A DNA stretch of 64,000 nucleotides from Carpediemonas membranifera (taxonomy: Eukaryota; Fornicata). Below, piece after piece: positions 19,150-28,521 of this stretch. The stretch covers positions 124,001-188,000 of the forward strand of contig JAHDYR010000033.1 of the NCBI GenBank assembly GCA_019828565.1, given 5' to 3'. The notes under the pieces were generated by a model, which saw nothing but the letters and a program-made list of their open reading frames with translations, was not told the origin of the DNA and searched no databases. A program made the translations under genes and the position numbers. Each line of letters begins with the position of its first letter. Positions within the stretch are counted from its first letter, which is position 1.

Positions 19150-21325
19150 ATGGTTAACGAAGACATCATCTCTCTCGGCAAACTGAAGGAGACAATGCTT
19201 GCTCCTGACGATTCTGGTATGTCACTTTCATTTTCACGGTCCTATTTACACAGATGATTCATTCCGTGCATACGACGCCCTTTCGTCCACAAAGAGCCGT
19301 ATAACCTGGCTGCAAGATCACGGCATCGTCTCTGATGACCCTCTGTTCTTCGTTTGCGTCCGTCTGATCAGCATTCGTACGATCAACGTTGTTTTCGGGT
19401 TCCCGTTGAAGCGCACTTTAAGCCAGCACGTTCACGACTATGGAGTTGCCAAACTACGCGCGATATGTGACGCAACTAACCGCAACTACCTCTGCGAGGT
19501 CGACTTTGACTCTCCCGACACAATTGAGGCATTCCGACGGAAGTTTTGTGACCACTTCACCGCCAAATCTGTTCATAAGGCTCTAGTCGGCGTCGACTCG
19601 CTCCCTGTTGAGAAGCAGGTTGAGATTTACCGCGCATTCCACCTTGTGTTGCGCCACAAGGACTCGAAGAAACTCGATTCTCGTGTTCCGGCAGGCCAAT
19701 TTGGCCAGTTTATCGCCCACGCCCAGCTCAGCAAGAAGCTGTCCTTCGCTGGCTCAGAGAAGCTGGCCGAGGAGTTGGCTAAGATCGGTTCGCTCGATCC
19801 GTCAGCTCCTCTGAAGAGGAAGATCGCTCGTCTTGAGAAGGAGCTCGCCTCATCGACTGCTGCTCTGATGAAGGTCCAAGAGGAGTTAGTCCGGGCCCAG
19901 GATCGCTCAGCAGCAGCCACCAAGCCTTCTTCCGTCGTTGCTGCCCCTCAGCCGCTTCCGGTTGTCGACGCAGAGTCCACGACACACGATGAATTTTCCG
20001 ACACTGACGAGTCCGAGTCCGATGGCCACTCTGAACCGGCCGCCATGCAGGGTGACGGCGTTCCTTTGCCACAGTCTGATCAAGACGTCGACGTAGAGTC
20101 CGATGTGGACGACACAGACACCGTTGGTTCTCTCCTTCAGCAGCTAGACGACACCATTGCAGGCCTTGATGATGTCCCTGAGTCTGTGCGCTTGTTGGAG
20201 CAGTACGAGCCCTTGATAAAACGGCTTGCTGAGGAGAGGGAGGCGAGGGAGGCGCTTGAACAGGCTAACAGAGAGTCTGAGGAGTCCCAGAAGAGACTTG
20301 AAGCTGAGTTAGGTCAGCAGAAGGCCGAGGATCAGGCGATCCATCAGTTTACTCAAGCAGAGTTGGCACGGGCGAGTGAGGCTGGGCTTGAAGCGCTCGC
20401 CGATGAACTCGAGGACAACTGGGCTGAGCTTGTCAGGCGCGCCGAGGAGGCAACAGTGGAGCTTGACCGCTACGTTCCTCTCGCTGCCTTGATGGTACTG
20501 TTCCAGAGGAACAATGTGACTGGAGCCTTATGGACTCGGATCAATAGCACCATGATGAGGTACGGGGGCCAGAAGTTCATAACGGTCCCACCCCTCGACC
20601 TCGGTCTGTCGCCAGAGATGAAGGCTATCATCAAACAGCACTCTCCGACGCCTGCCAATGTTCCCCCTATGCAGATATACTTACGGAGCGACGTTGATAG
20701 GCAGAAGTACATCGACGTGGAGTACGACAAGGTAGGCGAGCGAGTTCTCAAAGATCGTAAGAGTTGGCGGAAGATTGCAGTCAACCCGGATGGATTGTGC
20801 ATCGGCTACTGCCTGCAGAAGGTTGAGAATGGCGAGTTCGACAAGAAGTTTGCGGCAGAGGAAGTGGCAGCAGTGAGGGAGGAGGTGCGCGCCTGGGGAT
20901 TCTCCGATGCTGGCGAGAGGCTGAGGCTTGAGACGTCTAACGTGTTCGTGCCCACCCTGATGTTCGACGATGCCACTGATTGGTACAGCAACTTTGGTGT
21001 CATGGCCTGGTCAGCTCTGAAGAGCAAGACTGTAGTCGTTATCTGGGTCAAGATGTTGACGTACCATGACAAGTATATTGTGCGGATGCATTTGACGGAA
21101 GTTTATGAGTCCGGCATGGTCCGGCGTGGATCTGATGAAGATGTGGCTGCGGCGCAAGCTATTGTGGTCGTCAAGGATGAGCATGCGACGCTATTTGTCC
21201 GCAAACGTTCAAAGGGTGGTAAGAGAAAGGCTCATACGACTTATATCAAGCGCAAGGCAGTCGATAAGGATCGCGAAAAGAGAGTTGTTGATGCCGAGGA
21301 CGTTAAGCGTGGAGTTCCCGAGTAA
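19150..21325 (+). CDS. T4: OTU-like cysteine protease, 712 aa, one 37-nt intron
   Basis: Exon 1 is 19150-19216, the 37-nt intron 19217-19253 (GTATGT...TTTACACAG), exon 2 19254-21325. The spliced start is MVNEDIISLGKLKETM. Residues ~200-430 are acidic with coiled-coil stretches (KRKIARLEKELASSTAALMK, EEREAREALEQANRESEESQ). The C-terminal domain has the OTU hallmark DG-x-C (NPDGLCIGYCLQ, catalytic Cys near residue 538) and a late His (KDEHATLFVRK, near 665). OTU proteases remove ubiquitin or similar modifiers, and some viruses use them against host defence or to process polyproteins. The protein at 41791-43543 shares both boxes. The C-terminus is Lys/Arg-rich. It is convergent with T5 (25 nt). 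Confidence 0.7.
19217..19253 (+). other. Spliceosomal intron in T4 (37 nt)
   Basis: GTATGTCAC at the 5' end, CTATTTACACAG at the 3' end. Its removal joins an upstream ATG exon of 67 nt in frame with the long exon. Confidence 0.75.
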
Positions 21326-21350
21326 AAAAGAGATGTTTTGACATTTTAAT

Positions 21351-22161
21351 TCATTTCTTCCGCTTCTTGAGTGCCGGATACTGCTCCAGGAACCTTGTGA
21401 GATAGTTCGGATGAGAAATGGGCAGACTCGGGAACCTAGCAATGGTTAAGACCTCACCCGCATCAAAGAAGATCTCGCCGTAACTGATACGAAGAAACTC
21501 TTCGGCCTGAATGACGTTCGTCGACTCAACCGCAAGGACTGGAAGGTCCTTGAGCAAACGGTTGGTGAACTGGCAGTTGGTGTCACTCTCACTGTGGTTG
21601 ATGAGGTGTACACCAATGCCTTCACCTTCGCCGGCGTCGACGTGAAGGTTGCTAGCGTCGAATGAAATGCTGTGTAAAGGCATAATGAACAATGAACAAA
21701 CACCATGTTGCTGTTATTCGCGTGGTAGTCCTCGTCGGACACAATCCTACCGGCGTAAATGCCGAGGAGCTTTCCGGGCTCAATTGCGGCAGTTGCAATG
21801 AGGCCTCTACCCACGTCCGTGTGGTCGGGGAGCCAGACAAGGCTGCACCTCAACGGCAATGGAGGGGTGGGTCAGCCGGGTGGATAACCAACTCGGGGGT
21901 TCGAGGGGAGGAAGGTCCTTCTCGGCCTCCTTAAGCTCCCCTGATCGACTCCTCGGGAGTGTTTGGGTAGATCGCGGCGACCAGATCCGGATGCAGTGCC
22001 TGAGTATGCACAACGGATTCAATGATGGAATCTTCGCTTGAGGAATCCTCCTGAGAATCATTTGAAGGCGCAGACGGCGGCGTCTTGCCCGCAGTGGACG
22101 TAATGGGTATTCTGATACCCCCAGGCTGCGGCTTTGGTGGGAGCGCCTTTCTTCTCGCCAT
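21351..22161 (-). CDS. T5: SET-domain (histone lysine methyltransferase-like) protein, frame-disturbed
   Basis: Start ATG 22161 (MARRKALPPKPQPGG), with a Ser/Asp-rich N-terminus, then SGELKEAEKDLPP and the SET core: VGRGLIATAAIEPGKLLGIY (cofactor GxG motif), after splicing ISFDASNLHVDAGEG, INHSESDTNC (the NHS substrate/cofactor motif) and EEFLRISYG (pseudoknot Tyr). A 32-nt intron at 21670-21701 (GTTTGT...TTTACACAG) is needed to join the SET halves in phase. Two one-base shifts, near 21935-21945 and near 21850-21865, separate the N-terminal part from the SET part; both may be sequence errors. SET enzymes methylate protein lysines, often histone tails. A viral or transposon SET protein could alter chromatin of the element or host. 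Confidence 0.65.
21670..21701 (-). other. Spliceosomal intron in T5 (32 nt)
   Basis: Read on the minus strand: GTTTGTTCATT ... GCCTTTACACAG. Removing it joins NNSNMV to ISFDASN, giving a continuous SET domain. Confidence 0.7.
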
Positions 22162-22310
22162 CTGATTTTTTTTTGCAAACGGACACGCGGTATTTCTCGG
22201 GATTGATGGGGCCGTCTCACACCGTAAAGGACACACATACAATATCTTATCTGTAACACCAGAATGCTTGCTTATTGTGGTCCATATCCTTCCCTATAGC
22301 TGGTTCGGCC

Positions 22311-22342
22311 AACTACCAGTGTTGGAAAAAAAAGTGGTAGTT
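22311..22342. promoter_or_regulatory. Inverted repeat with A8 loop between T5 and T6
   Basis: Arms AACTACCA and TGGTAGTT. Its reverse complement matches 16688-16718 almost base for base, including the homopolymer of eight. It ends 5 nt before the T6 ATG and about 150 nt upstream of the T5 ATG. Confidence 0.6.
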
Positions 22343-22347
22343 GCCAA

Positions 22348-23373
22348 ATGGAGAGGAAATTTGGCAAATTCGGTACCAGACGCATCAGCGACCATCCTCT
22401 CACGTATGAATGCGTCTGTGGAATCACTAGGCCGCGTTCTGACCTTCGCAACCAGGGCCTGAAGGAATATGACGGAATCAGGTACACGCATGACTGCCCC
22501 TTCACCCTGAGCAAGCTTGTGAACCGCCGCATCGTTATCCTGCTCGAGCCAGTCCATGGCTTCGAAGCACCTACTTGTGCGAACCCGGTCTTCACTGTCA
22601 CCGGGCTTGCTGGCTCCGAGGGGTACCACAAGCGCATGAAGGCCATCCTCGATCTCGTCAGCGACGAGTGGCTCACCACGGTTGCCGTCAGTTTCGTCTC
22701 GACGACCCACCTCGGCTCCATACTGCAACAGTTGGCTGCAGAATTCGCCAATTTCGAGACATTCTGGGTTGTTTCTGGCCACAGCGAGACCACAACGTCG
22801 AGAATGATCGTTAATGCGAGCGCTAACGAGTTCCTGTACCTTCACGATATCGTACAGATGATCCTCTTCGCTTTCCGTGAGCCATCCCTCGTCACCACCA
22901 GCCGGGTTCGGCTCATCTACTTCGCCACCTGTACCGGAGCGGACAATAGCGAGTTCTCTCTGCTTAAGCAGTCCATTTCGACCCAGGCATACGAGCATAC
23001 GTGCATCATTCTCACTCCGGAGAAAATGCTTGCCAACGAACTCGTCCTGCAGGACTGCTTTTGGCTCTACCGCACTACATGCATGGACAACCCGCTCCAC
23101 TTCGTCTCGCGTTACTTCTCCGGCTATGGGCTCGCACCTGGCACAGCAGGGAGACGGGTTATCGCGAATGGATCAATGTCCATAACCCCGGGCGCGATTG
23201 AGATCCTCACAGCCACTCAGTTCCGCACGCCAATCCCTCTTCCCGAGATGGTCGACCTTGTTTCTGAGGTACTTGCATATAGACCACTGCAGAGATCTCC
23301 GGCGGATGTTATGGCCTCGCGCTACATTACTGAGATGACAGTTGCGCACAGAGCGGCACTGGAAGACACTTAA
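22348..23373 (+). CDS. T6: 341-aa protein, possible CHAT/caspase-fold peptidase
   Basis: ATG at 22348, 5 nt after the inverted repeat. The N-terminus has a small Cys pair (YECVCGITRPRSD). The central part shows FWVVSGHSETTTS (His near residue 145), a helix-strand stretch, then RLIYFATCTGADNSEF (Cys near residue 195). A His after a hydrophobic strand followed ~50 residues later by a Cys after another strand is the CHAT/caspase/gingipain pattern, but GH-S and A-T-C-T-G only loosely match the usual GHG and AC-x-S. Function is therefore tentative. T6 is convergent with T7 (23 nt between stops) and divergent from T5. Confidence 0.6.
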   Translation: MERKFGKFGTRRISDHPLTYECVCGITRPRSDLRNQGLKEYDGIRYTHDCPFTLSKLVNRRIVILLEPVHGFEAPTCANPVFTVTGLAGSEGYHKRMKAILDLVSDEWLTTVAVSFVSTTHLGSILQQLAAEFANFETFWVVSGHSETTTSRMIVNASANEFLYLHDIVQMILFAFREPSLVTTSRVRLIYFATCTGADNSEFSLLKQSISTQAYEHTCIILTPEKMLANELVLQDCFWLYRTTCMDNPLHFVSRYFSGYGLAPGTAGRRVIANGSMSITPGAIEILTATQFRTPIPLPEMVDLVSEVLAYRPLQRSPADVMASRYITEMTVAHRAALEDT

Positions 23374-23396
23374 AGTTCAAAATCTCCCTATTTATC

Positions 23397-24617
23397 TTAC
23401 TCAATTGGCTTCATATCCGCCACCTTCTGGTAGACAGTCATACACTGGTCGCAGAACCTGACACGATAGTCCTGGCCGTCGAGATGGAACTCAGCATAGC
23501 TGAAGTGTTTCTCTTCGCAGAACCAGTTTAGGCACGCCCGGCAGACGCCAGTGTCCTTTGTCGACTTGTCTCCGTCCTTGATACACGCGTGACATCTGTT
23601 AGACCTTCCTGCCAGACTGCAAGCTGCGCAAACCTTTCTGTTCTTACCATCAATCCTCTTCTCTCTGACACACTGAAGATGCATGAACTGATGGCAGAGA
23701 TAGCACGTTTCATACTCGTTTCTTTTCATGTTTGGGTTGAAGTACCATTCAGGTGAGGCACAAACAGCGCATGCGAACAGTAACTTACGCTGATATAGCT
23801 TCAGAAACGTCGCTTGCTTGAGGGCGGGGACCTTATCGTTCATTTCAACGGCCTTGGGTGACTGCTTGAGGAGATCAGTGACAGTTGTGGAGAGTGAAGC
23901 CGTCACCATCGCGGCAACCTCCTTCAAGTCAGCCTCTTCGAGCCTCGATCGCTTCTGAGCAGGCTCATGCATCTGCGCATCAAAATTAAGCTTCTTGACG
24001 GGGGAATCAGGCTTGATGGTAGCCAAGTCAGCTCTTTTTCTGAGCTTTGGTACCAATGTTGTCACTGGAGTCTTTGTGGGTGTCTCTGCGGGTGTTTCTG
24101 CTGGGGTACGTGGCTCAGGCTGGAGCTTGCGATGCTTGATCCTGATTACAACGGCTGGAGGCCATTGAATGCCGGTGCAAGTGATCAGACTGGAGACATC
24201 GTGGAGTCCAAGTCCCCGAAACAGCACAGACATCCTGTTTCTAAACTCCTGCAAGTGTTCAGCTGCATTTGCTCTGTCTCTGACAACCAGGTAGGGTATC
24301 TTTGTGCCAATGAGCTCTGTGCCACCCTTTCTACTTGCCACAAATGCCTGAATGGGCTCAGTAGTCGTGCGCCTGACGGAGTTTGCAATAGCAATCTTGC
24401 GAAAGCCGTTGCAGAGGCCCGATATCACATCCTGCATGCCAAGGAGAGCGCGATGAACGTCAGAGGTCGTCAGACCGATAGTTGGGATGTCCGCGACGTC
24501 GAAAAAGCATTCCAGGAAGCTAGTCACGAACAGCCGGCGGTACTCTGTTCTCTTATCCGATCCGCAAGACGTGCCCTGCGAAATCTCAGCTTTCTTCGCA
24601 GTTTCACTGGTCGTCAT
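23397..24617 (-). CDS. T7: 406-aa protein with PHD/RING-like zinc fingers
   Basis: ATG at 24617. The N-terminal half is a folded region without known motif, followed by a Pro/Thr-rich linker (PRTPAETPAETPTKTP). The C-terminal ~120 residues hold a cross-brace type cluster: CAVC...CYLC-x4-HLQC...CAAC (C4HC3 or RING order), then CHAC, CRAC, HFSYAEFHLDG and CDQC. PHD fingers read histone tails and RINGs act as ubiquitin ligases; the spacing does not settle which. Lying in one element with a SET protein and an OTU protease, either role fits. Divergent from T8. Confidence 0.7.
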   Translation of the reverse strand: MTTSETAKKAEISQGTSCGSDKRTEYRRLFVTSFLECFFDVADIPTIGLTTSDVHRALLGMQDVISGLCNGFRKIAIANSVRRTTTEPIQAFVASRKGGTELIGTKIPYLVVRDRANAAEHLQEFRNRMSVLFRGLGLHDVSSLITCTGIQWPPAVVIRIKHRKLQPEPRTPAETPAETPTKTPVTTLVPKLRKRADLATIKPDSPVKKLNFDAQMHEPAQKRSRLEEADLKEVAAMVTASLSTTVTDLLKQSPKAVEMNDKVPALKQATFLKLYQRKLLFACAVCASPEWYFNPNMKRNEYETCYLCHQFMHLQCVREKRIDGKNRKVCAACSLAGRSNRCHACIKDGDKSTKDTGVCRACLNWFCEEKHFSYAEFHLDGQDYRVRFCDQCMTVYQKVADMKPIE

Positions 24618-24651
24618 ATTCTCATCTTAAACTGCGCAGGTGTTGACGACA

Positions 24652-24867
24652 ATGTTCCGGTTATCCACGAACGAAAGGCTTAATCATATGACCAGTTGCC
24701 TCCATGAAGTCGGCAAGATACAAGATTCTGTTCGAGAAATACGAAATCACATCACTGGGCTGAATTGCGAGGGTTTGGTGAATGAGAGGCTGAATGACAC
24801 ACAACACGTTCTGGAAGAGATAGGAGATATGTTTATAGATGTAATACAGCAACTTAAAGACCACTAA
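24652..24867 (+). CDS. T8: 71-aa protein, unknown
   Basis: ATG at 24652, only 34 nt from the divergent T7 start. The product is acidic and helical (VREIRNHITGLNCEGLVNERLNDTQHVLEEIGDMFIDVIQQLKD), possibly a short coiled coil. No family recognised. It is the last gene before the right end of T. A 71-aa protein at 45168-45383 has the same length and helical style, but I cannot show homology. Confidence 0.5.
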   Translation: MFRLSTNERLNHMTSCLHEVGKIQDSVREIRNHITGLNCEGLVNERLNDTQHVLEEIGDMFIDVIQQLKDH

Positions 24868-25091
24868 CTCGTTATTATCACTTTGAATAAGCAATGAATG
24901 GTTATGCAACATCAGCACCTACCTACGAATCACAAGAATGCCCCTAGCACGTCGTATGCAAGCAAAAATGAGACTTACCCGTACCTTCCGCACGTTTCTC
25001 TACGTTTCACCAACGTTGGTGAAACGTGTGAAATAGTGAAAAAGATACGGGTGAATCTCATTTTTTCTTGCAGTTTCTTGTGCAAAAGGGT
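24868..25091. other. Right subterminal region of T with 26-bp palindrome
   Basis: A perfect palindrome ACGTTTCACCAAC/GTTGGTGAAACGT at 25002-25027 is nested in a longer imperfect inverted repeat (about 24965-25066; AAAAATGAGA...ACCCGTA with TACGGGT...TCTCATTTTT). GTGTGAAATAGTG follows, as in the left end at 13921-13933. Confidence 0.7.
25002..25027. repeat. 26-bp perfect palindrome
   Basis: Centre between 25014 and 25015. It lies 65 bp inside the right TIR. Confidence 0.9.
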
Positions 25092-25137
25092 GTTTATCCT
25101 CCGTATATCCCCGGATTAACTGGCCATTCTAACAGTA
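25092..25137 (-). repeat. Right TIR of element T (46 bp)
   Basis: Exact inverse of the left TIR, ending ...CTAACAGTA. R4 integrase coding sequence resumes at 25138. Confidence 0.95.
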
Positions 25138-26377
25138 TGCATTGTCGCTCGGTCGGAGGATTCTAGCGACTGTGGAGCTGGGGTCGAGTTGGTCTCCATA
25201 CAGCATGGCGTGGGGTGTGACCCCAGTGGCGCTGCAGGTGGTTGTGTTCAGCAGCAGCTGAACTACCGGAAGGAGGTCGCTCCAACGGGAGAACTTGTCG
25301 AATTGGAGGATCAAACAGCGAAGATGCTTCATGACCTCCGCGTTACGACGCTCTACCAGCCCATTCGACTGAGGGTGGTAGGGGAGGGTGAATTGCTGGG
25401 TGATGTCCGCGCTTTCGAGCAGGGCCTTGACGACGTTGCCGGTGAACTCAGGCCCGTTGTCGGACTTGATGAACAGGGGAGTCCCATGACGGGTAATCAC
25501 CTGGCGCCAGAGGGCCTCTGACGCTGCATCAGCTGTGTTCTCGTCCGTCGCGGCCAACTCAGTGTAGCGAGTAAACATATCGACCATAACTGTGATGTAT
25601 CTGGAGCCGACTGCGTCTGCCGGGATTGGACCAATAGTATCCACTGCGACAGTGTGGAACGGTTTGTACACTGCTGTTGTGCGGAGCTCTGCCTCGGCGA
25701 AGTTGCGTAGGCGAGCTTTCTGGCACTCGTCACATGAGGCGATGAACTCCTCGACATCTGCTGTGCAGCCTGTCCAGGTATAGCCGTCTGCTCTCAGGCG
25801 TTCGATGGTAGCCTTGGCGCCGTGGTGTCCTCTGTGGGCGATCTGTATCAGCTCCTTTCGGAGGGGTCTGCACACGGTTGAAGTAGGGATGACGACGAGG
25901 CCGTCCTTGCGGCGAAGACCGTCGCTGTCTACGGTCAGCTTGGAGACGGTAGAGTCGTCTGTCTGGTGTTTGATGAGTGTGTCATGGTAGCGGGAGTCAG
26001 TCGTGATGGCTGCGACAGTGGGCGAGGTCGAGTGACCGCAGCGGCTCAGCGCGTCTGCGACTGCGTTCTGTAGGCCGGGAACGTGCTCGACATCGAACTT
26101 GTAGTCTGCTAATGTCAGTCTCCACCGGTTGATCTTGTCGTTCTCGGATGACTTGGCGATCATGTAAATAAGATTACGGTGGTCGGTCCGTAGGAGGAAC
26201 CTCTTCAGGCGTAGGAGGGGTGACAGGGTCGGGTGTGTAAGGCAAAAGACAATGGCAAATAGCTCCTGCTCACACGTGGCCCAGCGCGACTGGGTTGACG
26301 TGAATGTGTGAGAGAAGTAGGCGAGGACCTGTGTCTTGTCGTCCTTTGTCTGCCATAGTACGCCGCCAGTTGCAAAG
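25138..26377 (-). CDS. R4 RNase H and integrase core (C-terminus separated by T)
   Basis: Minus-strand frame beginning after the RT deletion with GGVLWQTKDDKTQVLAYFSH (RNase H), WATCEQELFAIVF, LLRTDHRNLIYM and VADALSRC. The integrase shows HRGHHGAKATIERL...CDECQKA (HHCC finger), AVDTIGPIP (first Asp), IKSDNGPEFTG (second Asp) and GLVERRNAEV (Glu). It ends at RPSDNA where the right TIR of T begins; the C-terminal domains are at 12484-13014. Catalytic residues are intact, so before T arrived the integrase could have been functional. Confidence 0.88.
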
Positions 26378-28504
26378 GCCGAACGGCATCCTGAGGAATT
26401 CCTCGTAGACGCCCGGGGCGGTGAAGGCCGTCTTAGGCACGTCGTCTGGGTGCATGGCCACCTGCCAGTAGCCCGACGTCAGGTCTAGCGTCGCAAAGCG
26501 TGTGCAGCCCGACGCGAGGTTGAGGAGTTCTCGCATGTTGGGGATCGGGTGCCGGTCGGGTACTGTCCAAGAGTTGAGGCGGCCGTAGTCGATACAGAGA
26601 CGGTAGGCGTCGCCCTTTGCGACCAGGACGATGGGGCTTGCGTAAGGCCCCTCAGAGGGCTGTGTGATCTCGTCCTGGCGCAGGCGCTCGACGTATGGCA
26701 ACAGCCACTCCAGCTTCTTCGGGTGTAGGTTGCGCGGGCGAAGACGGATCGGAGGGGCGTTGTCGTAAAGCGGGATGCGCATAGGGGCAAACGAGCACGG
26801 CTGTTTGCTTATGACGGGGTCGAATAGGTGATCGAACCGACGGAGGATCGAATGTAGCTCGTCGGTCTGGGCCTTGGTGGAGAGCTCGTGTATCTCACAC
26901 GCGTCGGTGTGAAACTCGCTTGAGGAGACGGCCTCGACGGGGGCGTCGAGGTACTTGTGGAGTGGGAGGCCATCGGTGGCGTCCTCCGGGCGTGAATCCG
27001 GAAGAAGTGGGATGTGGAGGCCACTCTCGGAGAGATAACCGAGCGCGCGAAGCACGTCGCATCCAATGAGCACACGTTCAGTGGCGCGCGTCATGATGTA
27101 GAGGATGAGATCGACGATGACGTTTCCAGATGTGCTGGGCAACGTGATCCGCGCTTGGACGTAGTGAGTGATGAGGATGGGCTCATTGGTAACGGACTGA
27201 ACAGTAAATGGCTTTTCAAGCTCATGTGTGACGAGTTGGAGCGTCTTAACGGAGGTTGTGGAGATGATCGTGATTGCGGAGCCGCTATCGATCAATATCA
27301 CCTGTTCTTGGTCATTCACAGCTCCCTTAACTGAGAATGCAGTTGAAGCGGCAACTTCTTCGATAAAGGCATCATCACAAGCATTGTGTGCGACTTCGAC
27401 TTCGTGGACTCCTGGACGAGAGTTGATCAGCTTGGATCTGTCCCGGAGCACCATGTTCCCAGCGCGTCTCTCGTCGGGGCGAGGCTGTGGCTGCTGGGAT
27501 GACTGTTGCTGCTGCTTCTGAGCAGCTGGTGCCGGCTGTGGCTGAGCCGGTTTGTTGGCCGCTTGGGGCTGGCGTTGCGGCTGAGGTGCCGGTCTGGCGT
27601 CGCGGGCCGCGGCGGGGTGGCCTTTGGTAGCCTGGGGCTGTCCGGGCGTGCTGCCGCGGTGCGGGCAATCAGCCTTCCAGTGCATGCCTCCACACGAGCA
27701 CGCGTATGGAGGAGGGCGCCGGCGCTCGCGGCGGGATCTGGTGTTGGCGTTCTGGCTATGTTTCGGGCCAGTGCTGGAGCTCGTGATGGAGCTCGTGCTG
27801 GAGGATGTGATGGATATGTCTTGAATCACGCTTCCGAGGACTTCGCGGGCGTCAATGGCGTGCAGTATGAGCTCGCGCGTGTGCACAAATAAGCTATCGA
27901 TGTCCCGGGCGCCAGAGAGGTCCCACTTTTGCTGAATACGGTTGGCAAGTGAGACCGGGCGAAGGGCGGCGATAAAAGCTTTGGCGATGATCTTATCGAG
28001 TCCGCGGGTGGGGCTGGCTTTTCTCGGGGTGTCCTGCTCACTCGGCGTGCTGTCTGGCTTCTGGGTGATGACCTTGCTGAGGGCGGCCTCGTCTTCATCC
28101 ACCTCGGCGGGCTCGGGCTCTGGCTTGGCGCCGAGCTCGGCGTTGAGAAGGGCATGGGCGTGGGAGCGCAGCTCCTCGGTCTCAGCCATGAGACGAGATA
28201 CGGCCTCGATCGTGGACTTGGTTCGGTCCTGCGTGAGGGCCCGGATTTCTTGGATGGTTTTCTCAAGGGTTCTCGGGAAAGAAAGAGCGGTGATTTCGGC
28301 GAGAAGTTCTGCGTCGTTGAGTGCTTCGACGTCGACGTTGCGGACAAATCGGACATGACTGACTTGATCCTCGGTGAGGCACTCGTAAGCCGTTATGACG
28401 GTTGTGGTAGGAGCATGCTTCTGCGCGAACGTGAGGGCGCGTTTGAACGCGCGAACGGACTCTCTAGAGAAGTCCGATAGTGATGGCGGAATCCAATTAT
28501 TCAT
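26378..28504 (-). CDS. R4 Gag, protease and RT fingers; RT palm deleted
   Basis: ATG at 28504, 16 nt after the LTR. Gag occupies ~1-380, with a Cys/His knuckle CSCGGMHWKADC and a Pro/Gln-rich stretch (AANKPAQPQPAPAAQKQQQQ). Protease: VILIDSGSAITII. RT starts with YASPIVLVAKGDAYRLCIDY and motif A FATLDLTSGYWQVA, then MPFGLCN, where the frame jumps straight into RNase H sequence (GGVLWQ) with loss of frame. Motif C (YxDD), thumb and connection, roughly 200 residues, are missing. The deletion joins at a TGCAAC-type microhomology. The element copy is therefore RT-null. Confidence 0.88.
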
Positions 28505-28511
28505 TTCGGAA

Positions 28512-28521
28512 AGTGATCACT
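28512..28521. promoter_or_regulatory. Palindromic LTR/internal junction of R4
   Basis: Perfect 10-bp palindrome AGTGATCACT ending on the first plus-strand base of the LTR. Confidence 0.6.

Larger units (their letters stand above)
13015..25137. mobile_element. Element T: 12.1-kb TIR-bounded DNA element with eight genes
   Basis: Perfect 46-bp inverted terminal repeats (13015-13060 and 25092-25137, starting TACTGTTAGAATGGCC) bound a block whose codon style, introns and genes differ from the surrounding retroelements. It interrupts the R4 integrase. Gene order is T1+, T2+, T3-, T4+ (OTU), T5- (SET), T6+, T7- (zinc finger), T8+. No helicase, DNA polymerase, capsid, tyrosine recombinase or retroviral-type integrase is recognisable, so it is not an obvious Maverick/Polinton. 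A transposase is only tentatively assigned (T1). There is no target duplication, or at most the TA dinucleotide. Confidence 0.88.

Noticed and set aside
13015-25137. Maverick/Polinton assignment for element T
   Set aside because: No protein-primed DNA polymerase, packaging ATPase, capsid or retroviral-type integrase is seen, and the expected 5-6 bp target duplication is absent.
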